Part shown: positions 42,601 through 51,869 of the stretch, piece after piece | How positions within the stretch are numbered: the first letter of the stretch is position 1 | Layout: each line of letters opens with the position of its first letter | DNA from: Siderastrea radians | Lineage: Eukaryota > Cnidaria > Anthozoa > Scleractinia > Rhizangiidae | Length of the DNA stretch: 64,000 bases | Reading direction: 5' to 3' | Assembly: GCA_964017195.1 (NCBI GenBank) | Contig: OZ024895.1 | Coordinates: forward strand, 16,100,034-16,164,033 | Position numbers and translations under genes: made by a program | Notes under the pieces: model-generated | Databases searched by the model: none | Seen by the model: only the letters and a program-made list of their open reading frames with translations | Told to the model about the DNA's origin: nothing

Positions 42601-45216
42601 GATCCTTTGCCTATTGAGAGAGCCCTAGGGGTGTTGTGGTGCGTTGAGAACGACAGTTTTCGGTTCCGTATTGAACTTCGTGATCGCCCTTTGACTCGAC
42701 GAGGCGTCTTGTCGACTATTGGCTCCATCTACGACCCGAATGGTTATATAAGTCCTGTAACACTCAAAGGAAAGCAGATACTGCAGCAGATGTGCAGAGA
42801 CAAGTTGGACTGGGATAGCCCTGTTCCTGAGTATCTACAACCACAGTGGGTGAAGTGGCGACAAGAAATCCTAGAGTTGGAGAAACTGGAGATACAACGT
42901 TGCTTCAAACCAAACAACTTTGGCTCCGTGAAAGCTGTGGAGATGCACTACTTCTCAGATGCTTCAGTTGAGGGTTACGGTCAATGCTCATATCTTAGAC
43001 TGATTAACGAACATGACCAAGTTCATTGCTCTTTCGTTGTCGGAAAAGCGCGAGTGACACCTCTAAAGCACAAGACTATCCCAAGATTAGAGTTAGCGGC
43101 AGCTACCACCTCAGCAAGAATGAGTGAGTTCGTGAGAAATGAGTTAGAGTACCCAGAGATCCAAGAGTTCTTCTGGACAGACAGCCGAGTAGTTCTTGGA
43201 TACATTAACAATGAAGCTAAAAGGTTCCATGTTTATGTCGCTAACAGGGTACAGCAGATTCGTGACCTAACTGATCCTAACTCGTGGTTCTACGTTGACA
43301 CGAGCAGCAATCCCGCAGACGATGCATCACGAGGGCTAACAGCAAAGCAGCTGGTAGAAGATTCGCGCTGGTTAACTGGTCCAGAATTTCTGTGGAAGAG
43401 CAGACCGTGTAAACCTGAAAATGTGGAGGTGTCTCCCGTTCAAGAGTCCGACCCGGAGGTGAAGAAAGCGTCCGTATTGATTACAGAAGTCAAGAGTGTT
43501 GTTCCATTTCCTGATCACTTCGAGACGAGCAGACTGGATGGTGTATCCAGCTGGTACCAAGCTATGAAGGTCATATCTCTATGTGTACGACTGAAGTCCA
43601 AATTTCAAAGAAGAGAAGTGAAGAAGCCCGGAAAACCAGTGACAAGGTCAATGGCAGAAGTTGGGAAATCAGTGCTGAGGGTTACATTACCAGAGCTTCA
43701 AGAGGCAGAGAAGACCATTATCAGATGTTTGCAGTACGAACATTTCCATGAGGAACTTCAAATTCTTTGCAACTTAAATGTGACTGACGGAGAGACAAAC
43801 AGAGGCCAAGCTAGAAGACGAAATCAAGCGTTACGAAAGTCCAGTTCGCTATACAAATTGGATCCCTTTGTGGACCAAGATGGTCTGATTCGTGTTGGTG
43901 GACGTATCAGAAGAGCAAATGTCCCAATTGATATGAAGCATCCAGTCATTATTCCGCGAAAGGGCCATTTGACTGAACTGTTGATTCGACATCACCACCT
44001 GAAAGTAAACCACATGGGTCGCGGGATGACGCATAACGAGCTGCGCCAAAGTGGCTATTGGTTGATCGGTGGATCTTCGGCAGTATCAAGGTTCATATCA
44101 AGCTGTGTAACGTGTAGACGACTACGTAGACCCACAGAGCAGCAGAAGATGGCCTGTCTTCCTGAAGACAGACTTGAGCCAGCGCCTCCATTTTCGTATT
44201 GTGCAGTTGATTACTTCGGACCCTTCATTGTCAAGGAAAGAAGAAGCGAAATCAAACGATATGGAGTATTATTCACGTGTATGTCGTCAAGAAGTGTTCA
44301 TCTGGAAACTGCCAATTCACTGGACAGTTCTTCCTTTATAAACGCATTGAGTCGTTTCATGAATCGGAGAGGCGCTGTGAGGCAGCTGAGGTCTGCCCAG
44401 GGAACAAATTTCATAGGTGCACGAAATGAGCTGAAGACAGCATTATCTGAGATGGATCAAGATCAGGTTCAAGAGTACTTGCTAAGGAATGGATGCGAGT
44501 GGATCCCATTCAAAATGAATGTGCCCCATTCTAGTCATATGGGAGGAACCTGGGAACGGTTGATTCGCAGTGTGCGCAATGCGTTAGAACCACTGCTGTC
44601 AAAGGCTGGGAGCCAACTCGATGATGAGACCCTGCGAGCATTCATGACAGAAGTCGAATGCATTATCAATTCAAGACCCCTCAGTGTTGATTACCTATGT
44701 AGTGCAGAGGCACCAGAGCCGTTGACGCCAAACCATCTTCTCACTATGAAACCTAAGCGAGTGCTACCGCCTCCAGGAGAATTTCAAAGACCTGATGTGT
44801 ATTGTCGCAGACGTTGGAGAAGAGTGCAGTATTTTGCTAACGAATTTTGGTTGAGATGGCGCAAAGAGTACCTGCAAACGCTGCAAGTCAGACCAAAGTG
44901 GGTTCAGCCAAAGAGAAATCTTACCGTCGGTGATGTAGTCATTTCTAAGGAGAACGAGGGAGCCCGTAACAAGTGGCCGCTTGGCAGAGTAGTGCAGATT
45001 TACCCTAGTGAAGATGGTTTTGTCAGAAAGGTCAAGTTGCTGATGGCAGATGGATATTTGGATGATTGCGGCAAACGTCAAAGCCCGCCTTCATATCTAG
45101 ACAGACCTATTCACAAACTTGTTCTACTGTTGCCTGCACATGAAGTGGTCGGGGAGGATGTCCTTCACCAGGAGACCAGGGAAGTCCCCATCGAGGAGCC
45201 AACAAAGAACACTTGA
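39622..45216 (+). CDS. BEL gag-pol continuation (protease, RT, RNase H, integrase)
   Basis: Open for about 1,860 codons to TGA at 45214-45216; there is no ATG at the left edge because this is the continuation of the gag frame. Counting from 39634: a Cys/His knuckle region near residues 374-440 (CPFCG...CRTCSGMH), an aspartic protease motif LDDHSN near 492, reverse transcriptase with FYVDDGL near 927, RNase H with FSDAS near 1108, an integrase zinc-binding HHCC near 1452-1496, and an integrase core with VDYFGPF near 1525. The second integrase Asp is Ala (RSAQGTNF, codon 44395-44397), while the final Glu (WERLIRS) is present. The order and sequence type are BEL/Pao. Confidence 0.92.
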   Translation, partial: LAPALTTTSTPKSPTCSLRVAAPSFSPAAVTQSVFTVRHFEHGLGLPTQGEVLSSQTVTPTRIDPPVTIPFNGPSPIMSAVITSPSSYQSAHFQSQTNSVSEGWEKVASSLEKCIDKLTEANLEQSTVSKQLFVSGQLPKITIPIFSGDPLQYPVWKSAFNALVDSRPMEADIKLNMLNQYVAGKPKQVVEHYLLIGTEDAYQKAKSVLQERYGNCNVVSTAFINKLEKWPKIGPKDAIALREFSDLLDKILAAKDTIPGLSILDYAKENVKLLAKLPYHLEIKWRDAIKQWRHTHGEASYPTFLKFADFIREAADKANIPELETLSTSSSPNFNSRQKPDRNKGNTLATSVAGRGNREADSSSSSKSSRPGPANLNKCPFCGAVHKLDDCSDFCRKPFSERRNFFFRERLCMGCAASNSHQVANCRGRLKCRTCSGMHPTCLHKEQTQEDVAVSNCMSVCLLPDQSSGFDHTMIVPVWVRPVGEPDKEILQYAVLDDHSNVSFVSETLCERLNLQGPSTELLLTTMHEQNAHIQTRKISGLEVLDYYRECVVNMPVAFTRELVSANRSQIPKPEVAREWQHLKPIADKLTPYHPDAEISILIGNNCPRAIRPREIIAGEEDEPYAQRTVLGWGVIGRVCKSRDEEDGDRGVCNRVAASEIHSRFAFSTKAKEIIDPEKVLRVLETDFVETSTKNKPYSIEDERFLRILEDGVKKLPHGHYEMPLPLKSDNVSLPNNRQLAVKRWNQLNARFKKNPKFFTDYQTFMKDLISQCTERVPEDRLEVQDGKVNYVPHTGVYHPRKPGQIRVVFDCSAQYNGVSLNDYLLQGPDFMNDLLGILCRFRQESVAFMTDIKSMFHQFVVAEEHRDLLRFLWWLDGDPSKEVVEYRMKVHLFGASSSPGCANFGLKRAANDGEEEFGADAAAFIRKDFYVDDGLKSVSTVPEAIQLIKASQAICDKAGLRLHKIVSNKKEVLEAIPVEDHAKGIKELNLAVDPLPIERALGVLWCVENDSFRFRIELRDRPLTRRGVLSTIGSIYDPNGYISPVTLKGKQILQQMCRDKLDWDSPVPEYLQPQWVKWRQEILELEKLEIQRCFKPNNFGSVKAVEMHYFSDASVEGYGQCSYLRLINEHDQVHCSFVVGKARVTPLKHKTIPRLELAAATTSARMSEFVRNELEYPEIQEFFWTDSRVVLGYINNEAKRFHVYVANRVQQIRDLTDPNSWFYVDTSSNPADDASRGLTAKQLVEDSRWLTGPEFLWKSRPCKPENVEVSPVQESDPEVKKASVLITEVKSVVPFPDHFETSRLDGVSSWYQAMKVISLCVRLKSKFQRREVKKPGKPVTRSMAEVGKSVLRVTLPELQEAEKTIIRCLQYEHFHEELQILCNLNVTDGETNRGQARRRNQALRKSSSLYKLDPFVDQDGLIRVGGRIRRANVPIDMKHPVIIPRKGHLTELLIRHHHLKVNHMGRGMTHNELRQSGYWLIGGSSAVSRFISSCVTCRRLRRPTEQQKMACLPEDRLEPAPPFSYCAVDYFGPFIVKERRSEIKRYGVLFTCMSSRSVHLETANSLDSSSFINALSRFMNRRGAVRQLRSAQGTNFIGARNELKTALSEMDQDQVQEYLLRNGCEWIPFKMNVPHSSHMGGTWERLIRSVRNALEPLLSKAGSQLDDETLRAFMTEVECIINSRPLSVDYLCSAEAPEPLTPNHLLTMKPKRVLPPPGEFQRPDVYCRRRWRRVQYFANEFWLRWRKEYLQTLQVRPKWVQPKRNLTVGDVVISKENEGARNKWPLGRVVQIYPSEDGFVRKVKLLMADGYLDDCGKRQSPPSYLDRPIHKLVLLLPAHEVVGEDVLHQETREVPIEEPTKNT

Positions 45217-45423
45217 AGAGCGATATGTATATTGAACATTGCAGTTGAACATTTAAGTTTAATTAACTCGTCGATCATTCAGTAACTGCTGTGGTGCGGT
45301 TACACGAACTTTCAAGACGCTATTGTTTGAACATTCATCTGATAGTTTGTTTAAGTTGAAGCCTAGAAGACTTATTGTAAGTTTATTGTTGTTTGTAACT
45401 GCACAGATGCAGTTGAGGAGCCA

Positions 45424-45724
45424 TGTTACTACTGCGGTACAGTAGCAAGTAATAGTAAGGTCAGCGGAAGTCACCAATCTGCTTGGTGACCTCTCATGCT
45501 GCTTGGCAACCGCTCGTGTTCCTCTCGAGTCGCCATGTTTGTCTTGTTCACGAGTGTGAACCGTTTAGTTTTTTAATCCGAGTAATCCTTCCGTTATCTG
45601 TACGTGTAAAGAAGAAGAACTAAGTTGTTACCTCAAGAATAAAGTAATCTTGTGAATAACAACGGTCTTATTGTTTTCGAAACTCCTTCGGATGCTACAA
45701 GTGTGACGTTCGGGGGCAGCCACA
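45424..45724 (+). repeat. BEL element 3' LTR
   Basis: 301 bp identical to the 5' LTR except at two sites. A purine run GTTGAGGAGCCA just before it is the likely polypurine tract. Followed by CAGTT, the target duplication. Confidence 0.93.
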
Positions 45725-45747
45725 CAGTTGATAAATCCAAAATTTTA

Positions 45748-45962
45748 CAATCAGATGAGCCTCGTTAATATAAGCTGTGCTGCAACTGGTAAGCCAGACC
45801 CTGATGTTGTGAGGATCCTTAAAGGACGAGTGAAAAGTTCTGGGGTTACGACAGCTCATCTTACTTTTAGCGAAATTAGCAAAGAAGATGCGGGAATGTA
45901 CTCATGTAAGGCTAACAACTCAGCTGGAACCGAAAAAAAACTGCTGAGAATCGTAGTAAACT
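45748..45962 (+). pseudogene. Cassette E I-set exon, 3' fragment
   Basis: It resumes at CAATCAGATGA and runs VNISCAATGKPDPDV then AGMYSCKANNSAGTEKK to a GTGAGT donor. The core Trp is Arg (VVRILKG where paralogues read VVWIHEG). Together with 36704-36754 it totals 255 bases after removing one duplicate, the same as the cassette F exon, so E and F are sister copies. Confidence 0.8.
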
Positions 45963-46850
45963 GTGAGTATATATACGACGACTGTCATAAAGTGTAATCG
46001 TACTTTACATTGAAAAATGTAAATTTTTAGTATATAACGGGAGTATTTGGTGTCCAATTTAAACTGAAATAACTGGATAAGGAAAATTCCGAGAACTCAG
46101 TTGGACGTGACCATTGACGGAGTCCAGTTTGGCAGTTTTACAATCCTCTTTCGCTTACAATTGTTTACAAACCTACTTCTGTTAATTTGTTTCACTTTCT
46201 GAAGAAAAAGTGTTCACCAAATAAACTGAACAAAACACTCAAACACCATGATATACTGGACCGTTAACATTTTTCAAAAACTTTCGCGCCGTTGCAGAAA
46301 ATACATGCTGGGTGCTGGTTGGATGAATTTTGATTCTATTGCATCTGCAGGTTTTTATTGGAGAACAAGCTGTTCAAATTAATTGGTACCGAATTGGTAA
46401 TTTAGACAGCCGAGTTCTTCCTAGGCAAACATAGAACACTGACTTTGGTGTCCTTATTCAGACACTGATGAAAAAGTAAGAAGCAATTTATCCTAAAATT
46501 AAATAAAAGTAGTAGAATAAAAAGGATAGTGTACTTTTTGTTGTGTTTGTTTTGTTCATTTGAACTTATTAGATTTTACGTATCTCAGAAGTACTTCTGG
46601 TTGCTTTTATTTCATTTTGGTCTGAAAAGCCCTAAACATTATCTTCAAAACGGCTAATTTCAATGCACTGCTAGCCACACCAACATTAAGCATGGTACAT
46701 CTGTGCTTACATGAGGCAAAATTTCGTGTCCAAAACACGTTTTACGACAACTGCGTTGTTGCTGCATTTATTAAATTATTTTTGGCTTATTGTGTAAGTT
46801 CAAATTCCGCCACTGATCGTTAATATTGTTTTTAAAAGTGTTGTGATGTA
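45963..46850. other. Spacer between cassettes E and F
   Basis: No exon or clear element seen. It ends at the cassette F promoter module. Confidence 0.5.
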
Positions 46851-46868
46851 AGATATTAATTTCCGCTC
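46851..46868 (+). promoter_or_regulatory. Cassette F promoter module
   Basis: TGTGATGTAAGA...AATTTCCGCT, 180 bp before ATG 47048. The CRE-like core reads TGATGT and the TTCCGCT half is intact, while the following AAGC is lost. A weaker copy. Confidence 0.45.
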
Positions 46869-47047
46869 CACTGCAGCTTGCTTCGTCGCATTGCGTTTTC
46901 CGCATTCCAGGGCGTCTGTAAAATACACAATAAACCACATGATTACTATAATATCGCTCAGAGCAACTGTATTTTCTCTTGGCTACATCGCCCTATATAT
47001 CGCATTAACAGACAAGTTCTTTCGACTGATCATCCAGCATCGACGCG

Positions 47048-47120
47048 ATGCATTTTGTAGACTCAGTTCCATCTGCAGACTGGTGTATTTTTCTAGCGCT
47101 GTTGTTAATTCAGCATGCAG
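47048..47120 (+). CDS. Cassette F exon 1: signal peptide
   Basis: 24 codons plus one base from ATG 47048 to a GTATGT donor. Hydrophobic core WCIFLALLLIQ. Open, phase 1. Confidence 0.78.
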
Positions 47121-47468
47121 GTATGTTTGAATTTTGTCTACTTATTTCATGTATAATATAATAAGCTTCAGTTCTTATGTATGTATCATCAACTTTTGGA
47201 TTATCAATAGGCTGTTTGATACGTATAACTGTAGATTGTACTGTGCTAATTTATTGACGTTAAAATTTCCTTTACTTTAAACGTCGAATAACTGTCTTGA
47301 ATTACATGTATGCTCTTTCTCGTGTTTCAGGAGCAATTAGCAATGGTCACCTTGGTTGCACTTCGTTGAACATTCGCTTAACTCAACCGGTAGCTGGAAA
47401 ATTAACTATTTCAAAACGCCTTTGTAGCTGGTGCTTATCTAATTTCTATATTATTTCTTGATTTGTAG

Positions 47469-47852
47469 GCATCTATGGCCAGATACAGTTTACAACAAGA
47501 TATGAAGGAGGGTCCGTCACAGGATTAGTTGGATCTTCAGTGAACTTCACCTGGAGCTTCTCTGGTGATATTTATAGAGCTGATTGGGGACTCAAATTAC
47601 CTGGTCTACATCACATTGATAACAATAAAAGACTAGTCTCTCTAACCAAGGCAGGCTCAGCAGTATTAGTAGTACCATCAGAATACACTGGACGTGTAAG
47701 CGGAATTCGAAGTGGAAACTCATCTGCTGGCAGAGCAGTCTTCACTTTGAGTAAGATTAGGAAAGATGATGAAAAATATTATGGATGTCAGTTATACCCA
47801 ACTATTCCTGACGATCCCGCAATATTTGACTCTGTACGCTTGGTTGTTCAAG
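47469..47852 (+). CDS. Cassette F exon 2: V-like Ig domain
   Basis: 384 bases (128 codons), TAG acceptor, GTAGGT donor, phase 1 at both ends. [19 protein letters not shown], then YTGRVSGIRSGNSSAGRAVF, KDDEKYYGCQLYP and VRLVVQG. It has the NFT sequon and the F-strand Cys, but no B-strand Cys. Intact, and a good family reference copy. Confidence 0.88.
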
Positions 47853-48360
47853 GTAGGTGTGTTGTCCAAATATTTATTCTCACAATAATAAAAACGGGAA
47901 GCTAATGCGTTAAGCTAAAGAAAGCTAATGTTTTGGGTTAAAAGTCTGTGACAATATAAACCGTTGAAGTAGTACTGATTTACGACTCGAGGCAATTCCA
48001 TAATAAAGTGAAAGGCTGAGAGCGTAATTGTCTTTGTCAAATTTTAGGCCGTTTATTTTTTGCTCCAAATTGCCTGAATTTTTGCACAGGACCTTCAGTT
48101 CTTTCAAAGAATACTTATTATTATTATTTTTTTCTGAGTTGCGTTTTGTTCACGGGTGGAACTCTTGCAATGCGTGACTCTTGCAACACGTGACGGATGA
48201 GCGGATGCCTACTGCCGGCCCCTCCCGCTCATTCCATTTGGTACAAATAAGACAAGAAAAATTTGGACAATGTCCTTTGACTGAACTGAAGGTCTCACGC
48301 AAAATTCAGGCAGTTTCGAGCAAAAAACTAAAACGGCTTAAAATTCGACATAAGACGATT

Positions 48361-49289
48361 AGGGAAGGTACGTTTTTTCTTGGGGGGGGGAGGGCTGGGG
48401 AATTTTGATATTTTTTTCCCAAAAAAGTGTTGGCCCTCCCTTGTGTTTTAATAAAAAAACTCCTGACCCCCACCTTTAGGTGACTGACAAAAGCGCGACC
48501 CTCCCCTCACTACAACATGGTATGTTCCATGCTGTAGAAACCTCAGAACGTTTCGCTTGTGAACGCAAAGTGTTTGTATATGAATATATCTCGATATTGA
48601 ATGTGTGCGTGCTGAAACAAGGAAAATGCGAACAATCAGTGTGGGATATTTACGTTTTATAGCTGAAGTTTGAATATGGAAGTATTTGAGTATTATAAAA
48701 GTTTTGAACATAAAATATCTAAGGCAAAATACACGCACTTCTTTCTCCGACTAGCCGGCATTGCTGTTGGTTATTTTAACAGAAAGGTTTAGTTGTTTAG
48801 CATGCGAAATCTGCCTCTCAAAAACAAATATTTCCGACATTTCCGACAGGGTAGAGCGCATTGTTGGATCTACTAGTAACTCTTCAGAACTAAACGACTT
48901 AGGAGATCAGGCAGCGGATAGCCAACAGCAAGAAGCTGAAGAAACGATACCTGCCAGTCAAGTACTTCTCGATACGGACGGAAAAGGACACGAGTCCTCC
49001 GAGAAAAACTATGTGCCATGGCATAATATACATGTAAAAATGTAACCTAGTACCTATAATAAAACACCAAATGAAATCAAAGTAGGTGAAAAGGAAAACT
49101 TAATCTGTAAGAAAAATGGAAAGCAAAATCACAAAAATTCTCATTAAACAATTCTGGAAAAGATGTGTGACCCTCCCTTGAATAGCTCACATGAGGTATG
49201 GCCCTCCCCTTTCGGTGCTCACTTTCACTGATGTCCCTCCCCTCTGAGGCCCCAGCCCTCCCCCCGCAAGAAAAAACGTACCTTCCCTT
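48361..49289. mobile_element. Element with ~40-bp TIRs in cassette F intron
   Basis: The left end AGGGAAGGTACGTTTTTTCT and GGGGGAGGGCTGGGG are inverse to 49240-49288. The G-rich ends give many CCCTCCC phrases. Inside, a 94-codon frame (48761-49045) has no known domain (rich in Glu, Gln and Ser). Probably non-autonomous. Confidence 0.65.
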
Positions 49290-49421
49290 ATGCTCTTAAC
49301 CTTTAAATGAAGCCCCGTTGTTAGACTTTGTTGGAACTGCCGAACTTCCTCCGTCAGTTCGGGTTGGAAAGAAGATCATTCTTTATATTTTATAATTTGG
49401 CCATTATGTATGATTGCAGAG

Positions 49422-49676
49422 TTTCCCAGTATTTTCTCACCACTGCAACAAATCCAAGTTACAATGAGAGGAGCCCTGTTAATATCAGCTGTACAGCGAC
49501 TGGTAAACCAGACCCAGATATAGTATGGATCCATGAAGGACAAGTGAAGAGTTCTGGAGTAAAGGCAGCTCATCTCACTTTTGGAGAAGTCAGTAAAGAA
49601 GATGCGGGAATGTACTTATGCATGGCCAACAACTCAGCTGACAGAACAGAGAAACGACTGAAACTTGTAGTCAACT
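49422..49676 (+). CDS. Cassette F exon 3: I-set Ig domain
   Basis: 255 bases (85 codons) using the second AG of TTGCAGAG as acceptor. The usual CAG (49417-49419) would put the domain out of frame by two bases. It reads VNISCTATGKPDPDIVWIHEG then AGMYLCMANNSADRTEK, with both Cys and the Trp present, and ends at GTGAGT. The same base count occurs in split cassette E, so the acceptor shift predates their separation. Confidence 0.8.
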
Positions 49677-50560
49677 GTGAGTACGTCAAGTGCCAGACAG
49701 CGCAGTTACTTTATACACCTTAAATGATGGGAAATATGGTTCTTAACTCATGTAGTTTATTATAGTAACGGCAACGTTAATATGTAATTTTGAATTATGT
49801 CAACTTTAATCATTTCATGGTGACATATCTCACCTCCCTACATAAAAGTATATTCGTCACAGTTACTGATTAGTCTAAAAATGCCATGAACTACTCATTC
49901 TAGCTCATTCTGTCGACCCAAACAGTTTTATTTCTTCCAGGAAATTTCCCTTCCTGGGGAAGATGAATTTTCACTGCCTTTTGGCAGTACTTGTAATGAG
50001 GACGTAAACGAGTATCGTCGAAAAAACGCAATGCTTACTTTCTGAAGATGCCGTTAAAAAATACTCACTTTCCAAAACCTCGCTGTGGAAACCTAATTCT
50101 TATACAATATGTCAAGTGACCAAGAGATGGATCAATATTACAATTTATAACTCTGCACTGTAACTCTTGGGGTGACATTTGTGGAGAAGGAGATTGGGGG
50201 AAAAGCCAATGAAAACTTTCGACCAAAAGTTTTCTTGTCGTGCTTGTAACGCCATATAAATCTCATCATCACTAACACTTCAACTAGATGCAAGCCTGTG
50301 TCTAAAATGCAATCAGCATTTCTCCGCCCGTCACATAATCCTATTTTAACCCCGTTTCTTGTTTCCTTTCCCAGGCTATGTATGGGTGTAAAATTGCGCT
50401 GCTATAAACAAATAGCAATAATATTGGCGACTACCTTCGGGCCTTGTCCGTTACTTCGGGACAAAACAATTTGAAGAAAATTTCCCAATTCATTGCAATT
50501 TACATTGCGTTCAGTAATTTTGCGTATTTCTGTTTTTGCATTGAACTAATCCACGGAAAG
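49677..50560. repeat. Spacer between F and G, paralogous to other spacers
   Basis: No gene seen. It aligns in patches with 51870-53570, 55290-55790 and 57480-58410 (for example CTAGATGCAAGCCTG and TCATCATCACTA phrases), showing that spacers were copied along with exons. Confidence 0.6.
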
Positions 50561-50592
50561 CGTGACGTGCTCAGCGGAGGTCCGCTTAAGCT
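50561..50592 (+). promoter_or_regulatory. Cassette G promoter module
   Basis: CGTGACGTGCTCAGCGGA then GGTCCGCTTAAGCT, 132 bp before ATG 50724. The block is well preserved although the gene behind it is broken. GAGAGTTACAAAACACAC follows. Confidence 0.6.
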
Positions 50593-50723
50593 CGGCTATT
50601 CTAACAAAGGCAAGCTTTTCCGTGTTCCATAGAGGGTTTGAGAGTTACAAAACACACAGTCTATCTGCAAGTACATTTCATTCGCTGCCACGATCTTTCG
50701 ACTGGCCGCCCGACATCGCTGAG

Positions 50724-50799
50724 ATGCGTTTAGTAATCTCCATTCAGGCATTAGTGCAATAATGTGCTTTTCTTACACTGCTTGTGTTTCCGGAAAGGG
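50724..50799 (+). pseudogene. Cassette G exon 1: signal exon with stop
   Basis: It has full length (76 bases) and a GTATGT donor, but codon 13 is TAA (50760-50762) where the sister copies have Cys, Leu or Trp codons (TGC, TTG, TGG). After the stop the family sequence CAFLTLLVFP continues in frame. There is no later ATG in the exon. Confidence 0.85.
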
Positions 50800-51033
50800 G
50801 TATGTATGAGTTTACTTGATCTAGTCGGTTTGAGAAATATCCTAAGCTATACTATACGAAATTAAAAGCAAGGAAAACGCGATGTGCAATTCTGTCGATA
50901 ATTTTAAACACCTTCAAAAACGACACCTTTGTCTTATTCATAACGTAAAGGACATGATTGGGTTGTCTACGTAGCGGTGTGGCGGGATTGTTTGCGAGAT
51001 GTTTGAGCGCCGGGGCAGCCGGTTAAATTTCAG

Positions 51034-51090
51034 TTGAAGGTCGGATACAGTTTGCGTCTTTGTGCAACGGAACTGTTGTAAAAGGTTTAG
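51034..51090 (+). pseudogene. Cassette G V-like exon, 5' stub
   Basis: A TTTCAG acceptor is followed by TTGAAGGTCGGATACAG and GTGCAACGGAACTGTTGTAA, matching the first ~57 bases of the cassette H V exon. Homology ends abruptly at about 51090. The rest of the V exon is missing. Confidence 0.7.
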
Positions 51091-51181
51091 AAAATTGATT
51101 AATACTACAAGAGGCCCAGGTTAGTTTACAGAGAGGGACGTGGCAATCATTAGCGTTGCATTATCACCTGCAGAGCAACTA

Positions 51182-51699
51182 ACATCACATAACATCACCT
51201 TTATTTCACCCCGGATTTACAAGGGTATCTGTATAGCTAATTTATCCGAGAAAGAAAAGACGAAGAAAAAATAAAATAAAGTAGTATTAATAATAAAAAT
51301 AAAAATAAAATCATATATTATACATAGAGTACATTAAACTACTATTTACATAGGTAACAATTGCATTGATGTTCGAAAGAAATTTGGCATATTTTAGTTT
51401 TGAACTCATTCAAGGACGTTAGTGACCTCAGGTCCTCTGTTAATTTGTTCCACATGTTTGCAGTAGTGTATCTGAAGGAATGAAGACCATAAGTGGTTGT
51501 GTTAACGTATGGGATAACGAGTTTCCTTGATCCTCGTAAGTTGCGTTCAGTGTTTCTCATTTGAAAGAGACCACGCATGTACTTTGGCATCGTTTCGAAC
51601 TGGATTGTCTTAAAAACTGTTTTCATCATGTCTTGGCATCTGATACTATACAGATCACTAGAATTAAACTTGTTCAGTAGCTCCTGGTAGTGCAGCTCA
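51182..51699 (-). mobile_element. LINE (non-LTR retrotransposon) 3' fragment
   Basis: The minus-strand frame 51699-51342 reads LHYQELLNKF, MPKYMRGLFQ, NLRGSRKLVIPYVNT and YTTANMWNKLTEDLRSLTS, the conserved C-terminal tail of LINE reverse transcriptase proteins. A short AT-rich 3' region with AATAAAA-like runs follows towards 51182. The fragment is truncated at its 5' end, as usual for LINEs, and directly abuts the cassette G Ig remnant at 51700. Confidence 0.8.
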
Positions 51700-51869
51700 G
51701 GTAAATCAGACCTTGATGTAGTATGGATCTACAAAGGACAAGTAAAGAGCTCTGGGGTTAGAAGAGCTCATCTCACTTTTAGCGAAATCAGTATAAGAAG
51801 ACGCAGGCAGGAATGTACATATGCGAAGCCAACAACAAAGAAGGAAGAACAGAGAAACGACTGATACTT
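51700..51869 (+). pseudogene. Cassette G I-set exon, 3' remnant
   Basis: It starts within the domain (GKSDLDVVWIYKGQVKSSG-like) and keeps AHLTFSEIS, then suffers small insertions (GTATAAGAAGACGCAGGCAGG) that break the frame. The end has lost about ten bases before GTGAGT. Not functional. Confidence 0.75.

Larger units (their letters stand above)
37159..45724 (+). mobile_element. BEL/Pao LTR retrotransposon
   Basis: 301-bp LTRs at both ends, a 5-bp target duplication CAGTT (37154-37158 and 45725-45729), and gag-pol with the BEL/Pao order protease, reverse transcriptase, RNase H, integrase. Five-base duplications are usual for this group. With only two LTR differences, insertion was recent. 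The gag region is interrupted by a nested 1.0-kb element at 38612-39612, and the integrase lacks one catalytic Asp, so this copy is not expected to move on its own. Confidence 0.93.

Noticed and set aside
40521..44049. Many minus-strand open frames opposite the BEL pol
   Set aside because: Shadows of the long coding frame on the plus strand.
48761..49045. 94-codon open frame in the cassette F intron
   Set aside because: It lies inside an inverted-repeat element, shows no known domain and begins in a low-complexity context. I describe it only as part of that element.
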